DNA of 64,000 bases from NCBI GenBank assembly GCA_028455995.1, contig JABELC010000005.1, positions 806,001 through 870,000 of the forward strand. The letters run 5' to 3'. How positions within the stretch are numbered: the first letter of the stretch is position 1; each line of letters starts with the position of its first letter. Position numbers and translations under genes: made by a program. This DNA comes from Scleromitrula shiraiana. Taxonomy: Eukaryota > Ascomycota > Leotiomycetes > Helotiales > Sclerotiniaceae. Below the pieces are notes generated by a model. It saw nothing but the letters and a program-made list of their open reading frames with translations, made no database searches and was not told the DNA's origin. Positions 1 to 11,514 of this stretch are shown here, piece after piece.

Positions 1-252
1 GGAGAGAATCCAAAAACGCCGGCGGAGAAATTTAAGAAATATCGGGTTGGTGATAGGATTATTCGGGTTAAAATGAAAGCGCTCCCTAGTGTGGCGGAAG
101 AAGAGAGGGAACAGGGTAGATTTTGGAAGTTCTGGAAATTTGGTTGGATGGGGAATGGGAATGGTGGTGGCGATAGGGCGAGAGAGGCTACTGGTAGTGG
201 GTTGGTGAGGAAATCGAGGAATAGGAGGACGAGGGGTGGTCGCCGCAGTTGA
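1..252 (+). CDS. 3' end of an unrecognised protein-coding gene
   Basis: The frame is open from the first base of the window to a TGA at 250-252 and gives 83 C-terminal residues. The segment starts with a hydrophilic Lys-rich stretch (GENPKTPAEKFKKYRV), contains an aromatic patch (FWKFWKFGW), then a Gly/Asn run and a strongly basic tail ending GGRRS. I recognise no domain. The start and any upstream exons lie outside the window, so function and length cannot be judged. The patch could be the end of a membrane-anchored or nucleic-acid-binding protein, but nothing decides between them. Confidence 0.5.
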   Translation, partial: GENPKTPAEKFKKYRVGDRIIRVKMKALPSVAEEEREQGRFWKFWKFGWMGNGNGGGDRAREATGSGLVRKSRNRRTRGGRRS

Positions 253-1147
253 TGGGGAGACAAATGGTGAGGGTTGGGGGGATGGTTAGTTGATGTTGGT
301 AGAATAGAGTGGGAGAGAATAAGTATGAAGATTCAGCGTTTTTATCTTTGGGGTTATTCTTTTGTGCTTGATTTGTCGTGTGTGGTGATTTACTGTGCGA
401 CTCAGTCATTTGATATCTAACGTCCGTTCGTTAAAAATGTAAATATTTGAATCTCCTTTGACGCATTTTAATGTTTAGTTGAATTATAAACGTTTCAATC
501 ACGATATAAAAAGACCGTCAGCATCATAATAAAAACGTCTTATTTATCAATTTAATTAACCCCTCGCTTATACATCGATCTATTAATTAATCCCTTCATA
601 AATTCCTTCATTCATTCAAATATTAACACTCCAATATCAATAACACTCTAATCTATTCATCTCTCTAATCATCCACCCATATCTTCTCATCCCCTCCTCA
701 TCCCCATCATATCCCATCATATCCCAATCTCAACCACTTGTCAATCAATCTATTCCCCTCTTCAACACTCACCTTTTAACTCTCAAATCTTACACGGCCC
801 ATTATGATAAATTGTTCTACCATCGGTATCTCCAAGACAATAATCATCATAAAGTCTATCATCATAATAAAGTATTGCGTTTAGAGGGGAACAAAATTTT
901 CAATTTTTGAGGGAGGGGGGTTAGTTTGTTTGTTGGGGGAAGGAAGGGAAGGGAAGGAAGAGAGAGGAAAGAAAAGGGGAAAAAGGGAAGTGAAAAGAAA
1001 GGAAAGGAGAGGAAAAATGTTATATATAACCTAGATAAGTATTTCAAACATAAAACATCTAATCAAACATCTCCAGAAAAAAAAAGAGAAACAAAAAAAC
1101 AAAGCAAAAGAAACATGCGAACTAAACTCCTAAGCATATTCATTAGA
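253..1147. other. intergenic, purine/pyrimidine-skewed, no gene seen
   Basis: AT-rich in the first half with TC-rich runs (about 600-780). From about 905 to 1016 the plus strand is almost pure purine (GGAAGG/GAAAGG variants). Open frames here translate only into low-complexity Gly/Lys/Glu or Phe/Ser/Pro strings and are not credible genes. Confidence 0.6.
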
Positions 1148-1309
1148 TTATTTCTTCACAAGTCCAAGTCCAAGTCCAAGTCCATGAATATCTTTAATAT
1201 TCTTGGAAGAGCCAGAGTTAGAATCAGAGGTAGAATTAGGTAACGTTAAGGCCTAAGCGAATAGGAGTGTTGTTATGGTCACAGTGATTGTTAGAAGAAA
1301 GAACTTCAT
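1148..1309 (-). pseudogene. small secreted peptide relic with TAG inside the signal peptide
   Basis: On the minus strand an ATG at 1309 opens with MKFFLLTITVTITTLLFA, a good secretion signal (basic n-region, hydrophobic core, small residues at the end). Codon 19 is TAG (1253-1255). The same frame then continues for 34 codons (ALTLPNSTSDSNSG..., then four Gly-Leu pairs) to TAA at 1148-1150. The Ser/Asn/Gly-rich tail is what small secreted fungal proteins often carry. No intron with usable splice sites removes the TAG. It is either a nonsense-mutated gene, a readthrough gene or a chance frame; homology would decide. The GL repeat is encoded by a 6-bp tandem repeat. Confidence 0.35.
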
Positions 1310-2163
1310 TTTGTTGGTTGATGGATGGGGTAGAGAATATAGCGAGAGGGGTTCAGATGGATAAATAGATAAATAAGTTCTTTGATGGGGATGAGTGAGT
1401 AAGTAATTTATATTAATCCAAGTGTATGAGTATTCTACTCCGTATATAAAAGCTAATGTCTTGATAAAAAAACTAAACAAAATGATAATATCAAATCACA
1501 AATTACAGAAAGCAAAATAATATATTTAAAAATATATTTCCTAATTATAAGAGTATGATTGTTATATAAAGCTAGTAAAGTATGAAAATGATGTTTTATC
1601 TAATTATGAAAAACCTATCTCTGCTCTTGAGATGGCCATGAGAATGGGCCTATTTTTGTTACTATCCGCCAAAGTTGTGAATATATATATCTATCAAGAT
1701 GGTAGATTCTTTTTCTGTGCCCAAATTGAGAGCAAGAAGGTGTCAAGATGAAGTTCTTATAGGCTTCGAGGAAATATAATTGTTGGTTTTCAAGTTGAGT
1801 GTTTGCGATCTTGGGGTATTTAATGATTTGAGTGGGTAGTTGGTAGATGTGATTTTTTTCCTTCAGTATCGTCATTTGTAGCATCTCATTCACAGAGCTC
1901 TTCGTTTCCAAATTCCCAGTTCCAATAACAGATTTTTCAGAATCACATTAAAAGCCCTGCTACTTCGCAAAATTCTGCTTTCCTCATATTTTTGTCACTC
2001 GTGATAGGAATAACAATTTATTTTTCTCATTCCCCAACGGAAAAAGCTTGCAAATATCACCCAAGAACATCCAGTATCAAACAAATCTACTTCTAAGAAG
2101 CATCATAGACGTGGAAGATCCACACATAAGAATGCAGTCACTTCTACATCCAATTCCAAAATT
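1310..2163. other. intergenic with unsupported 98-codon frame
   Basis: AT-rich. A minus-strand frame of 98 codons lies at 1615-1911 but has no recognisable domain and no splice partners. From 2014 onward the plus strand is open in the frame of the next gene (Lys/Ser/His-rich), so that gene's true first exon may extend upstream of its first ATG. Confidence 0.4.
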
Positions 2164-3037
2164 ATGGAACCATTGACTAGAATTTCAGAAGAGGGAGAGA
2201 GATCAGTTGCCAAGGATGATACTACTGCATCCGCATCTAAAACCCCTTTGAAATCAACCGACTTACCACGAAAAAAGAAACATTCTTCAAAGCAATTCCA
2301 CGACGACGCTAAATCATCATCCTCATCCAAGAAAGTAGAAAAAGCCCGCGAAGAAAAGCAAAACGCATTCCTTACCATGCTAGCCGACTCCACCAAAACA
2401 CAAATGCCCTCATCCCCCAAAACCCGACTCGGAACATTCACATCCAAGGATAAATTCACCGACCGCAAGAATAAATCCAACGTCCCACTCCCATCCGACG
2501 AGTGGATCTGGAACGAACATCTCCTCGCTCATCTAATCCAAGAAGCGCATTCCGGTTGGGAGAAATTTTATACCTTGGAACGCTAAAAAAGAGCAATGTT
2601 TAGCATTGCCGGTTGAGGAGCGCGCCAGAGGGGTAGATAGGGGGGTGAAGGATAGGTGGGATATGTATGTTAATTGTGGGAGATGCAGTATACCTAGGCG
2701 GAGAGATCAGCGGGTTCTGCAAGCGTTGTTGGAGGCGGAGGGGTATGAGAATTGGGCGAGGAGGGGAGAGGCAGGAGGGAGGTTGTTGGGGGAGGTTGAG
2801 AGGTGAATGGGATGATTTGAGAGGGATAAGAAGAGGATGGTCGGGAACGGAGAGGAAGTTCCAAAGTATGATGAGGAGGGATTTGGGAAATTGTTGGCGT
2901 GGGGGAAAAGGAAGAAGAGGCATTTGCATGAGGTGAGTAAGAAGTTGGGGGAGTTGGGGAGGAAGGATAAATTAGAGCATTATTGTCCGAGTGATGTTGA
3001 GTTGGATATTTTGAGTAAGAATGGAAAACGTGCTTAG
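2164..3037 (+). pseudogene. frame-broken gene for an unrecognised basic protein
   Basis: The first visible ATG is at 2164, although the frame is open from 2014. It encodes about 136 Ser/Lys-rich residues ending ...SGWEKF. At the T run about 2566-2569 one extra base shifts the frame. Ignoring it, the protein continues IPWNAKKEQCLALPVEERA into a Cys-containing segment (MYVNCGRCSIPRRR) and on to GGRLLGEVER. TGA codons then occur at 2804-2806 and 2813-2815, after which the same frame runs on (EVPKYDEEGFGKLLAWGKRK...) to TAG at 3035-3037. No GT..AG introns repair these breaks. Charge and composition look uniform along all three pieces, so they look like one gene. It is either decayed or carries sequence errors. 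Family unknown. Confidence 0.5.
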
Positions 3038-3882
3038 ATTTTAGATCGATGGGATAGGGGAGCACAGCTTTGGTGCTAAATTTGATTTTGATTTCGCCAT
3101 ATGTTCGATTTCTTGCGTTTCTTATTGTAGAAAAGGATGTGTAAAAATAAACTCTAGGATGTAGACTCTGGGCACCATAGAAATGCATTGGCATTGTCTC
3201 CTAAAATTCAAGCGAGGCGGAGGAATAACGGTAATTGGAACCGCCAAGTCACCAAATCCCCTGAATTCGGACGGACGGGAAATTTATTTCTTTTCTTCCA
3301 TATCGATCGATTATTTCCAGGTTTAAAAACTCAAGCTATTATTAACCTTGGAGCATGATCTTTAATACGTGGAATACCTCGGAATATACCGCAGTATTGA
3401 TGGAGTCCGAGTACGATAGTAGTAACATCGCCGAAAGTTCCGGAAAAGTCCCTCGTTATCAAAATAGCCATGGTTCAACAACATTTAAGCCAAAAATGCG
3501 GGGTAGTTCCCTGTTTCAATTATGCATATATTTGAACTTTATATGTGGAATTCTCTAGGATATAAATTGAATCCTCGATAGAATCCTCGAGATCGTTAGA
3601 AATAGACATGAATTTCTCCACCACCTGAACTGTGCGCGCGGGCATTTCCATCTATATGAGAAATAGTTGACGGCCGGCTTCTTTGAGAGTTTTTGCCTAA
3701 ATGAGATGGATAAGATGGAGACGGTATTCAAGTGCCAGTGCGACTTTAGAATCCTAGTTCATCCCTTTTCTGGGGTGCGTTGAAGTATATAATCTGACGT
3801 CTTCTACGCATCCCGTATACACGATCTTTCTCTTTACACTTTACATTCTTTACAATATTCATTCTTTTCCAATCCAATCAAA
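3038..3882. promoter_or_regulatory. intergenic and xylanase promoter region
   Basis: No gene seen. A TATA-like TATATAA lies at 3786-3792, about 90 bp before the xylanase ATG, followed by a pyrimidine-rich leader (CTTTCTCTTTACAC, TTCTTTAC) typical of well-expressed fungal promoters. The TATA assignment is inferred from position and motif. Confidence 0.5.
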
Positions 3883-4626
3883 ATGGTATCATTTTCCAAA
3901 CTCCTTCTCGCCGCCTCTGCTGTTGTAAGCGCCTTTGCTGCTCCAACTAGCAGAAACGCAAATGTCTTCGAGAGAAGTCTCACTTCTAGTGCCACTGGTA
4001 CTGATGGAGGTTACTACTATTCCTTCTGGACTGATGGCAGTGGAGGAGTAACTTACAACAACGATGGTGGTGGAAAATATGATGTCGTCTGGACCGGAAA
4101 CAAGGGTAACTTTGTTGGAGGAAAGGGATGGGCTACCGGAGCCGCACGGCATGTTCTTCAAATCATTACTTCTATCAATGAATATTAAGAGTGAACACAA
4201 CACTAACAAACCTCTTCCTATAGTGCCATCACCTACACCGGAAGCTACAAACCAAACGGAAACTCCTACCTCTCCGTCTACGGATGGACCACCTCCCCCC
4301 TTATCGAATACTACATCGTCGAAGACTTCGGAACCTACAACCCCTCCAGCGCCGCCACCGAGATCGGCTCCGTCACCAGCGATGGATCAACCTACAAGAT
4401 CTTGCAGACCACACGTACCAACAAGCCTTCAATCCAGGGTACTGCTACCTTCAAACAATACTGGTCCGTACGAACCAGTAAGAGAACGTCCGGAACCGTT
4501 ACAACTGCCAACCATTTTGCTGCGTGGAAGAAGTTGGGTTTGAATCTTGGAAGCTCTTATAACTACCAGATTGTTGCTGTTGAGGGTTATAAATCGAGCG
4601 GTAGTGCTACTATTACTGTTTCCTAA
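3883..4626 (+). CDS. secreted GH11 endo-1,4-beta-xylanase
   Basis: Two exons, 3883-4148 and 4224-4626, give 222 residues, the normal size for GH11. The N-terminus is a signal peptide (MVSFSKLLLAASAVVSAFAA). The mature part has the GH11 beta-jelly-roll hallmarks: YYYSFWTD, GGKGW, ARAITYTGS, YLSVYGWT, then SPLIEYYIVEDFG with the nucleophile Glu at about residue 117, NHFAAWKKLGL, and VAVEGYKSSGSA with the acid/base Glu at about 209. No carbohydrate-binding module follows. The 75-bp intron (branch CACTAAC at 4201) must start with GC (4149) to keep the frame and the conserved Arg-Ala-Ile junction; the nearby GT does not work. The enzyme cleaves xylan backbones outside the cell and is a typical plant cell-wall degrading enzyme. 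Family assignment is firm; role in infection is not shown here. Confidence 0.95.
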
Positions 4627-5760
4627 ATTTATTAGGGGATGGGATGGTTGGTAGTCAAAGACTGCTATTTGGGAGTTGATTATTTTGTAAATATTTATAT
4701 TTTGATTACCTACCCGACAGCCAGACAATGTATATAGGCTTACCAGATATCCTCACTTGTTTGTAATGCAGCTTTTGTGTGATTTTATAATTATAGTGGT
4801 AAAAGCTGATTGGGATTGCTGACTAACCTAATTACAGCGCTGTGGATTCGGCCCGGTCCCCTAGCGTACGGTATGTAGAAGCCCTGAAGATTAAAATGCT
4901 AGCGGACATTTCGGATTGATAATTATATTTTACAACTACCATTTGTCACATAGTTTGTATACAAACGAACATGAAGCTTAATCTCATAATTCCACTTGCA
5001 CTTCGACGTCAACGTGTCTGATTGCAACGGTTTCAAAGTGCACAGCATTACGAGTCATTTCCCGTGATATTGCACAGCATAAATTACGTACAATGACACT
5101 TCATCAAGGTGGTATTGTTCTATGGATGTGTATGTACATCGGCATTAAGCAGATATCAAGCACAAGTATATTGCCCGCAATGCACTGATAAGGGATCAAT
5201 ATCCAAGACGAACAATATACATGGGCATATACTCCAGGCGGATGACGTTAGTGATGCAATGTCGACAATGACCTGCCACCATTGACTCATTTCTTGGTTT
5301 TCAGACTATGAAGGAATTCTAGAAAATGGTTGTATCGCACTCGATACATGGATATGTTTCCATTAGGTCCATCTTTTCCTATCGGGATATACCTGTATTC
5401 TGCACGGTACGACATTTTGATTATTCTTTCTGTACGCAAGTGGCAGAGTCGCAAGTACGACCACCTCGGGTTGCCATGCGATTCGGATTCGTTTAAACAC
5501 ACAGGCAGGGCTAGTGTTCCTAGCCAGGTACTCTTGTTGCAAATGGAGGGTGGTGTCTAAATTCTTACTTCCCTATGCACATGTAGCACATTTCCATCCC
5601 ATGTTCAAGGATACAGCTATCGACCTTTGCATATAATTCGTCTATCTCCATTTTTTCCCATCCAATTACAGCCGCACTTCACAATTTTCGACACCATATC
5701 GAGATAATCTTACAAAGTGAGAACTTCAAGCAGATCTTCTTTCTACAGGTTTTTTCCATC
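4627..5760. other. intergenic, no gene seen
   Basis: Contains the xylanase 3' flank (AT-rich, about 4680-4740). Short overlapping frames on both strands at 5287-5560 are mirror artefacts and show no domain. Confidence 0.5.
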
Positions 5761-6575
5761 ATGTGGCATACTTGGGCCTCGTCTATCATTGGCATGTACG
5801 CAATCAATATATCTCCCCTAGGTAAAGACGAGAATGGTATACTACCCGCTATATATATCTCTTCCTGCATTGGGCTTTACAAAACTTATCAAAACCTTCT
5901 ACCGATTGCTGGAGGAGTACCTGTGGTCTTGATCTTGGCATCGGCAATTCGGACGTTCTTGAAAGAGGCGGGAACGGATAGTTCTAGAAAGATACATCCG
6001 CTCCTTCAGGGGGAACCTACTATCATTGCGATTAACGTAGCTTGCCACCCTCCCAAAAATGAGGGCAATATCAGTGGTGGGAAAGTAACTTGGGGCTGCG
6101 TTAACCTTGATGGTGCTGATGGCCGCAAGAAACGTCCCACCATGACTTGCATGCCTAATTCAAATGTACAATGGACTCAGGGCATGTTGAATGATATTGC
6201 GACGGGATATACGGAATCAGATGCAGCTACAAATGGTTTCATTATTGGACAATTGGTGGTTCTTTGCTTGATATGGATTATAGCATACGAACAGATTGGC
6301 ACGGCCGTTTTGTAAGCCATGTTCTGAGCGTCAGGCTACCAGGTCGTATCATCTCGCGGGAAGCAAAAAATGATGGCAATACCCAGATCTTCAAACTTCA
6401 GAGTGTTACCGGAGTGTTGAAACGTATCTATAAAGGGGAACATTTACGAGAGTGGAATGAGAGTATTGATGGGGATAGGGATGATGTTAAGCTTGGTGGC
6501 TTGGATATCGAGACTACTGAGGGCGATGCTATTGAAGAATATTTTGCTCGTCAGAGCAGAATGTTCGGGTCTTGA
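5761..6575 (+). CDS. possible membrane protein with a frame problem
   Basis: An ATG at 5761 opens 184 codons. They include hydrophobic segments (IAGGVPVVLILASAIRTF and GFIIGQLVVLCLIWIIAY) separated by a loop with Cys and Gly/Asn (VTWGCVNLDGADGRKK), ending in TAA at 6313-6315. Another frame then continues LPGRIISREAKNDGNTQIFK to a TGA at 6573-6575 and looks coding (charged, Ile/Glu-rich). The two halves join perfectly if 23 bases with intron-like ends (6312-6334, GTAAGC...GTCAG) are removed, but 23 bp is too short for a normal fungal intron. The gene is therefore frameshifted, has another exon structure, or is not a gene. Family not recognised. Confidence 0.35.
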
Positions 6576-6997
6576 GTTAGAGAAAAAGCCTATTTCAACC
6601 AGACATGGGGGTAGAGCAGTCTGTATAGCAAGTCTTGACGTAGTATTGCAATTCCTACCGGGACATTTTACACTGCACTTGCGGGGCTGTGGTAATTCAT
6701 GAATCGTTGCATCATGGCGTTTGTGGTTTATTTATTCAATCCTTGATTGCAAAGTTCAGTATACTAGTTTTTTAACCAGTAATACAATCGCCAGAAGATT
6801 AAATTGTTTGATCAATGTCAAATTAGATCATATAGTTTTCATGACAAAAAAATTGTCGAAACCGCAAATACTGCATAAAAATTCATCATACAAACATTCT
6901 TCCACGTCAAACATCCACCCATCCCTTCTCATATCATCAAAAAACAGGTCAAAGCTAAGCCGAATCTCTAACCACCCTTGCTTTCCCGCCTTTCGTC
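6576..6997. other. short intergenic gap, no gene seen
   Basis: Lies between the doubtful membrane protein and the 3' end of the dioxygenase on the other strand. The long plus-strand frame that starts here and runs into 7224 is the reverse of the dioxygenase's last exon. Confidence 0.5.
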
Positions 6998-8373
6998 CTA
7001 CTGATACCAAAATGCCGTCCTCTTCGTTATATAATCACCGAAAAGTATCTTTTCATATTTTGGTTGTTCCCCTTCAGGAACACATTCGGGCAAAACTTCA
7101 ATCATTTTATCCATATCCGGACTCACAAAATATGGAATTGAGTATCTGGCACGAGTCATTCTCTGATCAGTTGTATATCGATCTGCAAGTGGTGGCAGTT
7201 CGACTCGATGGAGTGTTGATTTGAGATAATCTATTTGGGGGGAAATTAACTTGAGTTTCTCCTCAAGGATATATAAAAGGAAGACAACAAGACGTGTAGG
7301 GGAGAAAGAAACAACATACCGTTACTCCACCTCATCAAAAGATCACCAATATTCATAATAATAGCATTTTTAACTGGGTCCGCCCTAACGAAAACCCCTT
7401 CTTCCCCTGGAGATTCCAATTCTAATCCCCCACAATCATCCTGAAAAACCATTGTGATAGATCCCCAATCACTATGCGCTGGCATTCTGGCCACCATGCC
7501 ATTCTCAATATCTGCGGCGGGGATAGGTGGATAGTGTAGAAGACGTAATTGGTTATTCACGCCCGAATGGAAATTTTTGATCCACGCAGGATCATTCAAT
7601 GAGAGTCCAGTACCGAGAGCGAGGAGTATTTCTTGGGCAGTGAGATTGAGTCGGTGGTAGAGGGATTGCATGAAAGTATGAAAACCGGGGAGGGTGGTTT
7701 CGGGAAGCCAGATGTTGGGCTGAGAATGGTTTTCCTCGGAACCAATTTCGTAACTTTCCTAGGATAGGTTGTGAGATTATTGGATGGATAGTTTGGGTCA
7801 TGCGATTATGGAGTTATGGGAGGATGAAGTAAGAAATAGGGGGTGGAAGTCTTACTTTGCATTCTTTGACTTCTCTTAGTTTTTCACCGACGGCTTTGTC
7901 GGAGCTCATCACTTGGTATACTTTCTACTGAAGTTAATGGGATGTACTGGTAATGACTTAACAACATATTATGAAAACAGTTTTGACGGAATAGTATAGA
8001 TAAAGTTATATAGATAAGCGTTAGGAGCGCGAGATTGTGATTGCAGATGCAGCTTGCATGGCATAAACAGCAAAAGTACGTAACGCACCTCAAGACCCGG
8101 CCAAGAGTATCCTCTATGTACAGCAGAACCTGGTGGATGAGGAGCCTTCATTTTATCTCCCTCTGGTAGATCAAACAGTTTCTTGCTGTCCTGAAAAGCT
8201 TCTTCTATCAATGAAGGTGGTACATCGTGATTGATTATATACGCAAATCCCACGTGTCGACATGCTTCGACGAGTGATTTTGCTACTTCTAATCGTTGTG
8301 ATGGGGTAGATGAACTAGAAAACCAGGGCGCAAAATCAATTATTGGAATTGTGTTATTGGTACTCGTCTCCAT
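6998..8373 (-). CDS. 2-oxoglutarate/Fe(II)-dependent dioxygenase (isopenicillin N synthase-like)
   Basis: Four exons on the minus strand, 8373-8089, 7924-7856, 7758-7320 and 7230-6998, give 341 residues, normal for the family. The start at 8373 puts the conserved N-terminal TIPIIDFAPW close to the first Met; an upstream in-frame ATG at 8445 is possible but adds atypical sequence. The DIOX_N domain is at about 8-130 (GFAYIINHDVPP, HRGYSWPGLE). The oxygenase core is at about 180-300 with iron ligands His213 and Asp215 (AHSDWGSIT) and His272 (STLHRVELPP), and the 2-oxoglutarate-binding Arg293-x-Ser295 (RARYSIPYF). All introns keep frame (164, 97 and 89 bp). Members hydroxylate or desaturate small molecules using O2 and 2-oxoglutarate; the substrate cannot be told from sequence. 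No biosynthetic partner sits beside it. Confidence 0.92.
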
Positions 8374-9264
8374 TGCTTCATTCGTGCAAGTTGGTAGATT
8401 ACGGGTGGGTTTTATTTTGGTTGTCAGAGAGAGAAATTCGGTCAAACTTTCGACTCAAATATAGCTCAATATCTGTTTAAATCATAGAAATTGGAACCCT
8501 TCTTATTTACTATGTGGAATTGCACTAAACGGACATCCAAAACTGCAATAACTCGAATTGAATCCCTCAAGTTCAAGGATGTTGAGGTCGCTGCTTTCTA
8601 AAGGTAGGCTGAAGTTATGTCTGCTATTAAATGATTATCGGTTGATCTCTCGATGGAATACATATGCAGTGATCTTGTATCACTATACTCTCATTCTTTA
8701 CTTTGTCTAAACCAGCTTCTATCGACGTTTAACCCTGATGCATGGTTGTCGTGCATGCGGGGTCAAGGCTGACAAAGCAATAGCTGGGTATTTTACTTTT
8801 GTCCAACCTCAACTTTCGTGTGTAGTGATCATCGTGCGTCTGATGTAACGCATCCATAGTAACATAGAAAGGAAATCCCTAGAGTGTCGGGGCAGCATTT
8901 TAATTTCTCGATGGCACTCTACTGTCGTAGCAAACGAGCGAATAGTAAGTTATCGTTGCAATGCAGCATTCTCGCAACGACACACGAAAAAAAATGCCCA
9001 GTGGTCTGTTTTTGGAAAGCGTTGAGTAGTACTACAAATCGTTTGTATCGTGTACAACATGAAGAACTCATCCATTTCAACCCCAGTAGCTCTATCAATT
9101 CGATTTAATCTTGCCATATGTTTATATCTTCCAATCTTTTATTTGAACTTCTGAATCAAATACATATAAATCAATTGATTCAAACCAAGCCTCTAATCAA
9201 CTTCAAGTATCGATCTATATAAACTTCAAAGAATACTAAAGACGACCGACAAGATAATACAAAA
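8374..9264. promoter_or_regulatory. divergent promoter of dioxygenase and transporter
   Basis: About 890 bp separate two divergently transcribed genes, so both promoters lie here. No coding signal. AT-rich leader with CAAG/ATCAAT runs just before the transporter ATG at 9265. Confidence 0.5.
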
Positions 9265-11514
9265 ATGACATCCAGATTCAAGTGCAGACTTCAGTATTGG
9301 AGCAAAAAGCTTGAATGTCCCATTGACGAGAATGCGAACTACGAGAACACATATGTAAACACAACTCTACTTTGATACCCCACCTCACATGTCCTTGAAT
9401 CCGCCGTTGCTTTTTTTTCTCTCATCATCACTAACAAACAATCACCCCAAGTGGACAAACCGTGATCTCATCCCCATCCCCCCATCCCGACGTACGTTTA
9501 CCTCTCTCTCGTACACCGGGTACTGGATCGTGACAGGCGCAAATGCATCGGCGTGGACCGCCGGCTCCATTCTTCTCGCGTTGGGGCTTAGCGTTGCTCA
9601 ATGCATGGGAATTATTGCAGGATGTGCGGTGATGATTGGGCTGTTGGCGGTGATTGCGGGCTGGATGGGTTCGCATTGGTATTTGGGGTTTACGGTTATT
9701 TCGAGAGCGTGAGTTTTTGGAATCGTTTTTGTTTTGTTTTGTTTTTGTTTTTGAGATGAGATTTTCGTCGTCAATAGATATGGAGAGGCTAATTGGATGT
9801 TGGATTTGGATGCACAGGTCTTGGGGAATGATTGGTGGGTTTTGGCCGGTTTTGAATAGGATTATGACGGCATGTATATGGGTGAGTATAATCTCCTTGC
9901 AACGGCATACTTCTCTCTCTTATTTCGCTAAACATAAATAGATGGGTATACAAACATATTGGGGAGGTCAAGTAGTTCGAATAATCCTCGGGTCCATCAT
10001 TGGCCCAAAGTTCATCTTCATGGAAAATACGCTTCCGGCATCTGCAAATGTCGATACTTGTAGTCTGATCAGCTTCTTTATATTTCTCTTGATCTTCTCC
10101 CCAATGATTCTCATTCCTCCCGAAAAACTCCGGGTTCCATTGGGAGTAAGTTTCGCACCGATCCGGAATGAGATGTCACTGACACAAGTGAAGATTGCGT
10201 TTGTAATGATCGTTGTTAATATTCTCGGTATGCTTATTTGGGCAACTACTACAGCTCATGGTGCTGGACCCCTTTTACACACTGGAGCAAACCCTGGGGC
10301 TCAGAGAAGTACTCAGGGTTGGAGTGTTGTTTATGGTATCCAAGTGGCCCTTGGTCTTTGGAGTGGAGGGTTACTTGGCCAATCTGGTGAGTGAACATCT
10401 CGTAATTTTAGCCGATACGACTGTTCAATGGGAGATAGTTCTGGATATTCTAATTCAAAGATAACTAGATTGGACTAGATATGCAAAAACCCCAAATGCA
10501 TCTCTATTTGGACAGATTATCGCGGCTCCCGTGACGGTCATTATCGTGGCATTTTGTGGTTTGATTGTTACGGTAAGTTTTAATGTGCATTGCATACCAT
10601 ATTTAGCCCGACAAGTTGAAACCCCCCAAAATGTCCATGAACAAACACTTATTACAATTATTTTTAGTCCTGTTGCTTCCAAATATACGGCGAGTATCTT
10701 TGGAATCCAATCACCCTACTTCTCTACGTTCAAAGCTCCACCCCTTTAACCGCCACATCCAGAGCCCTAGTATTCTTCTCCGCCCTCTCATTCCTCGCTT
10801 CTCAAATCTTTCTCTGTATCATCCTCAACGGTATGTCCGCTGGAATGGATCTCGCGGCTCTTTGTCCACGTTACATCAATATCCGCCGTGGCTGCTACAT
10901 GCTCACTGTCGTTGCTGTGGCCGTTTGTCCTTGGAACTATGTCAATAGTGCGACGACTTTTATCGTCGTGCTTTCGGGATGGTCTATTTTCATAAGCCCT
11001 ATGATGGGGATTTTGTTGGCGGATTGGTTCGTGGTTATGAGGGGGGAGGTTTGTGTTGAGGATTTGTATGCCGTAAATGTAAGCTCCATTGGAAATGAGA
11101 ATGCAAAGCGAAAATCAATGTACTGGTATACATGGGGTATCAATTGGAGGGCAATTGTGGCTTGGACAATGGGAACTGGCTGGCTCCTGCGTAAGTCCTT
11201 CGTTCTATTTTTCCCGGAAAGACACCTAACACCATCTAGCTGGATTCATCCGCAGAGTCAATGGCGAATATGATGATGGCAATGCCTGGGATCACCTATA
11301 TGATGTTAGCTATTTCTTCGGGTTCCTCGTTTCGGGATCGGTGCATTGTGGTTTGCACGCTTTATTTCCAACCGAAAAGCAGAAAAGCAAGTTCTCGGGG
11401 CATCAATCTGATGCGCGAAGGAGTGCAGGACTCACAGAGCCCGAGATTGAAAATAGTGTTTCGGCTTCCGAGAAGGGGACTGCGGGCCCGGTTGTGGAAC
11501 TACCACAGGTTTAG
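9265..11514 (+). CDS. NCS1-family nucleobase/allantoin-type permease
   Basis: Seven exons, 9265-9354, 9452-9708, 9818-9881, 9942-10386, 10469-10572, 10668-11190 and 11240-11514, encode 585 residues, typical for fungal Fur-type NCS1 carriers. All junctions keep frame (introns 97, 109, 60, 82, 95, 49 bp; branch sites such as CTAAC at 9431). Visible NCS1 features are TNRDLIPIPPSRRTF, SYTGYWIVTGANASAWTAGS (TM1), SRASWGMIGGFWPVLNR, GIQTYWGGQ, DWTRYAKTPNA, NGMSAGMDLAALCPRYINIR and CPWNYVNSATTF, with about 12 hydrophobic segments. The C-terminal tail is acidic and Ser-rich and ends VELPQV. The protein imports a nucleobase-related compound (uracil, allantoin, uridine or thiamine in relatives) by proton symport at the plasma membrane. 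The exact substrate cannot be read from the sequence. Confidence 0.93.

Noticed and set aside
926..1243. 105-codon plus-strand frame
   Set aside because: Runs through a purine-only low-complexity tract (Gly/Arg/Lys/Glu string); no domain and overlapped by the minus-strand peptide relic.
2103..3194. Minus-strand frames opposite the broken 2.2-3.0 kb gene
   Set aside because: Ser/Pro/Leu-rich mirror images of a Lys/Glu-rich plus-strand frame.
6721..7224. 167-codon plus-strand frame
   Set aside because: It is the reverse of the dioxygenase last exon, which carries the conserved His272 and the Arg-x-Ser motif.
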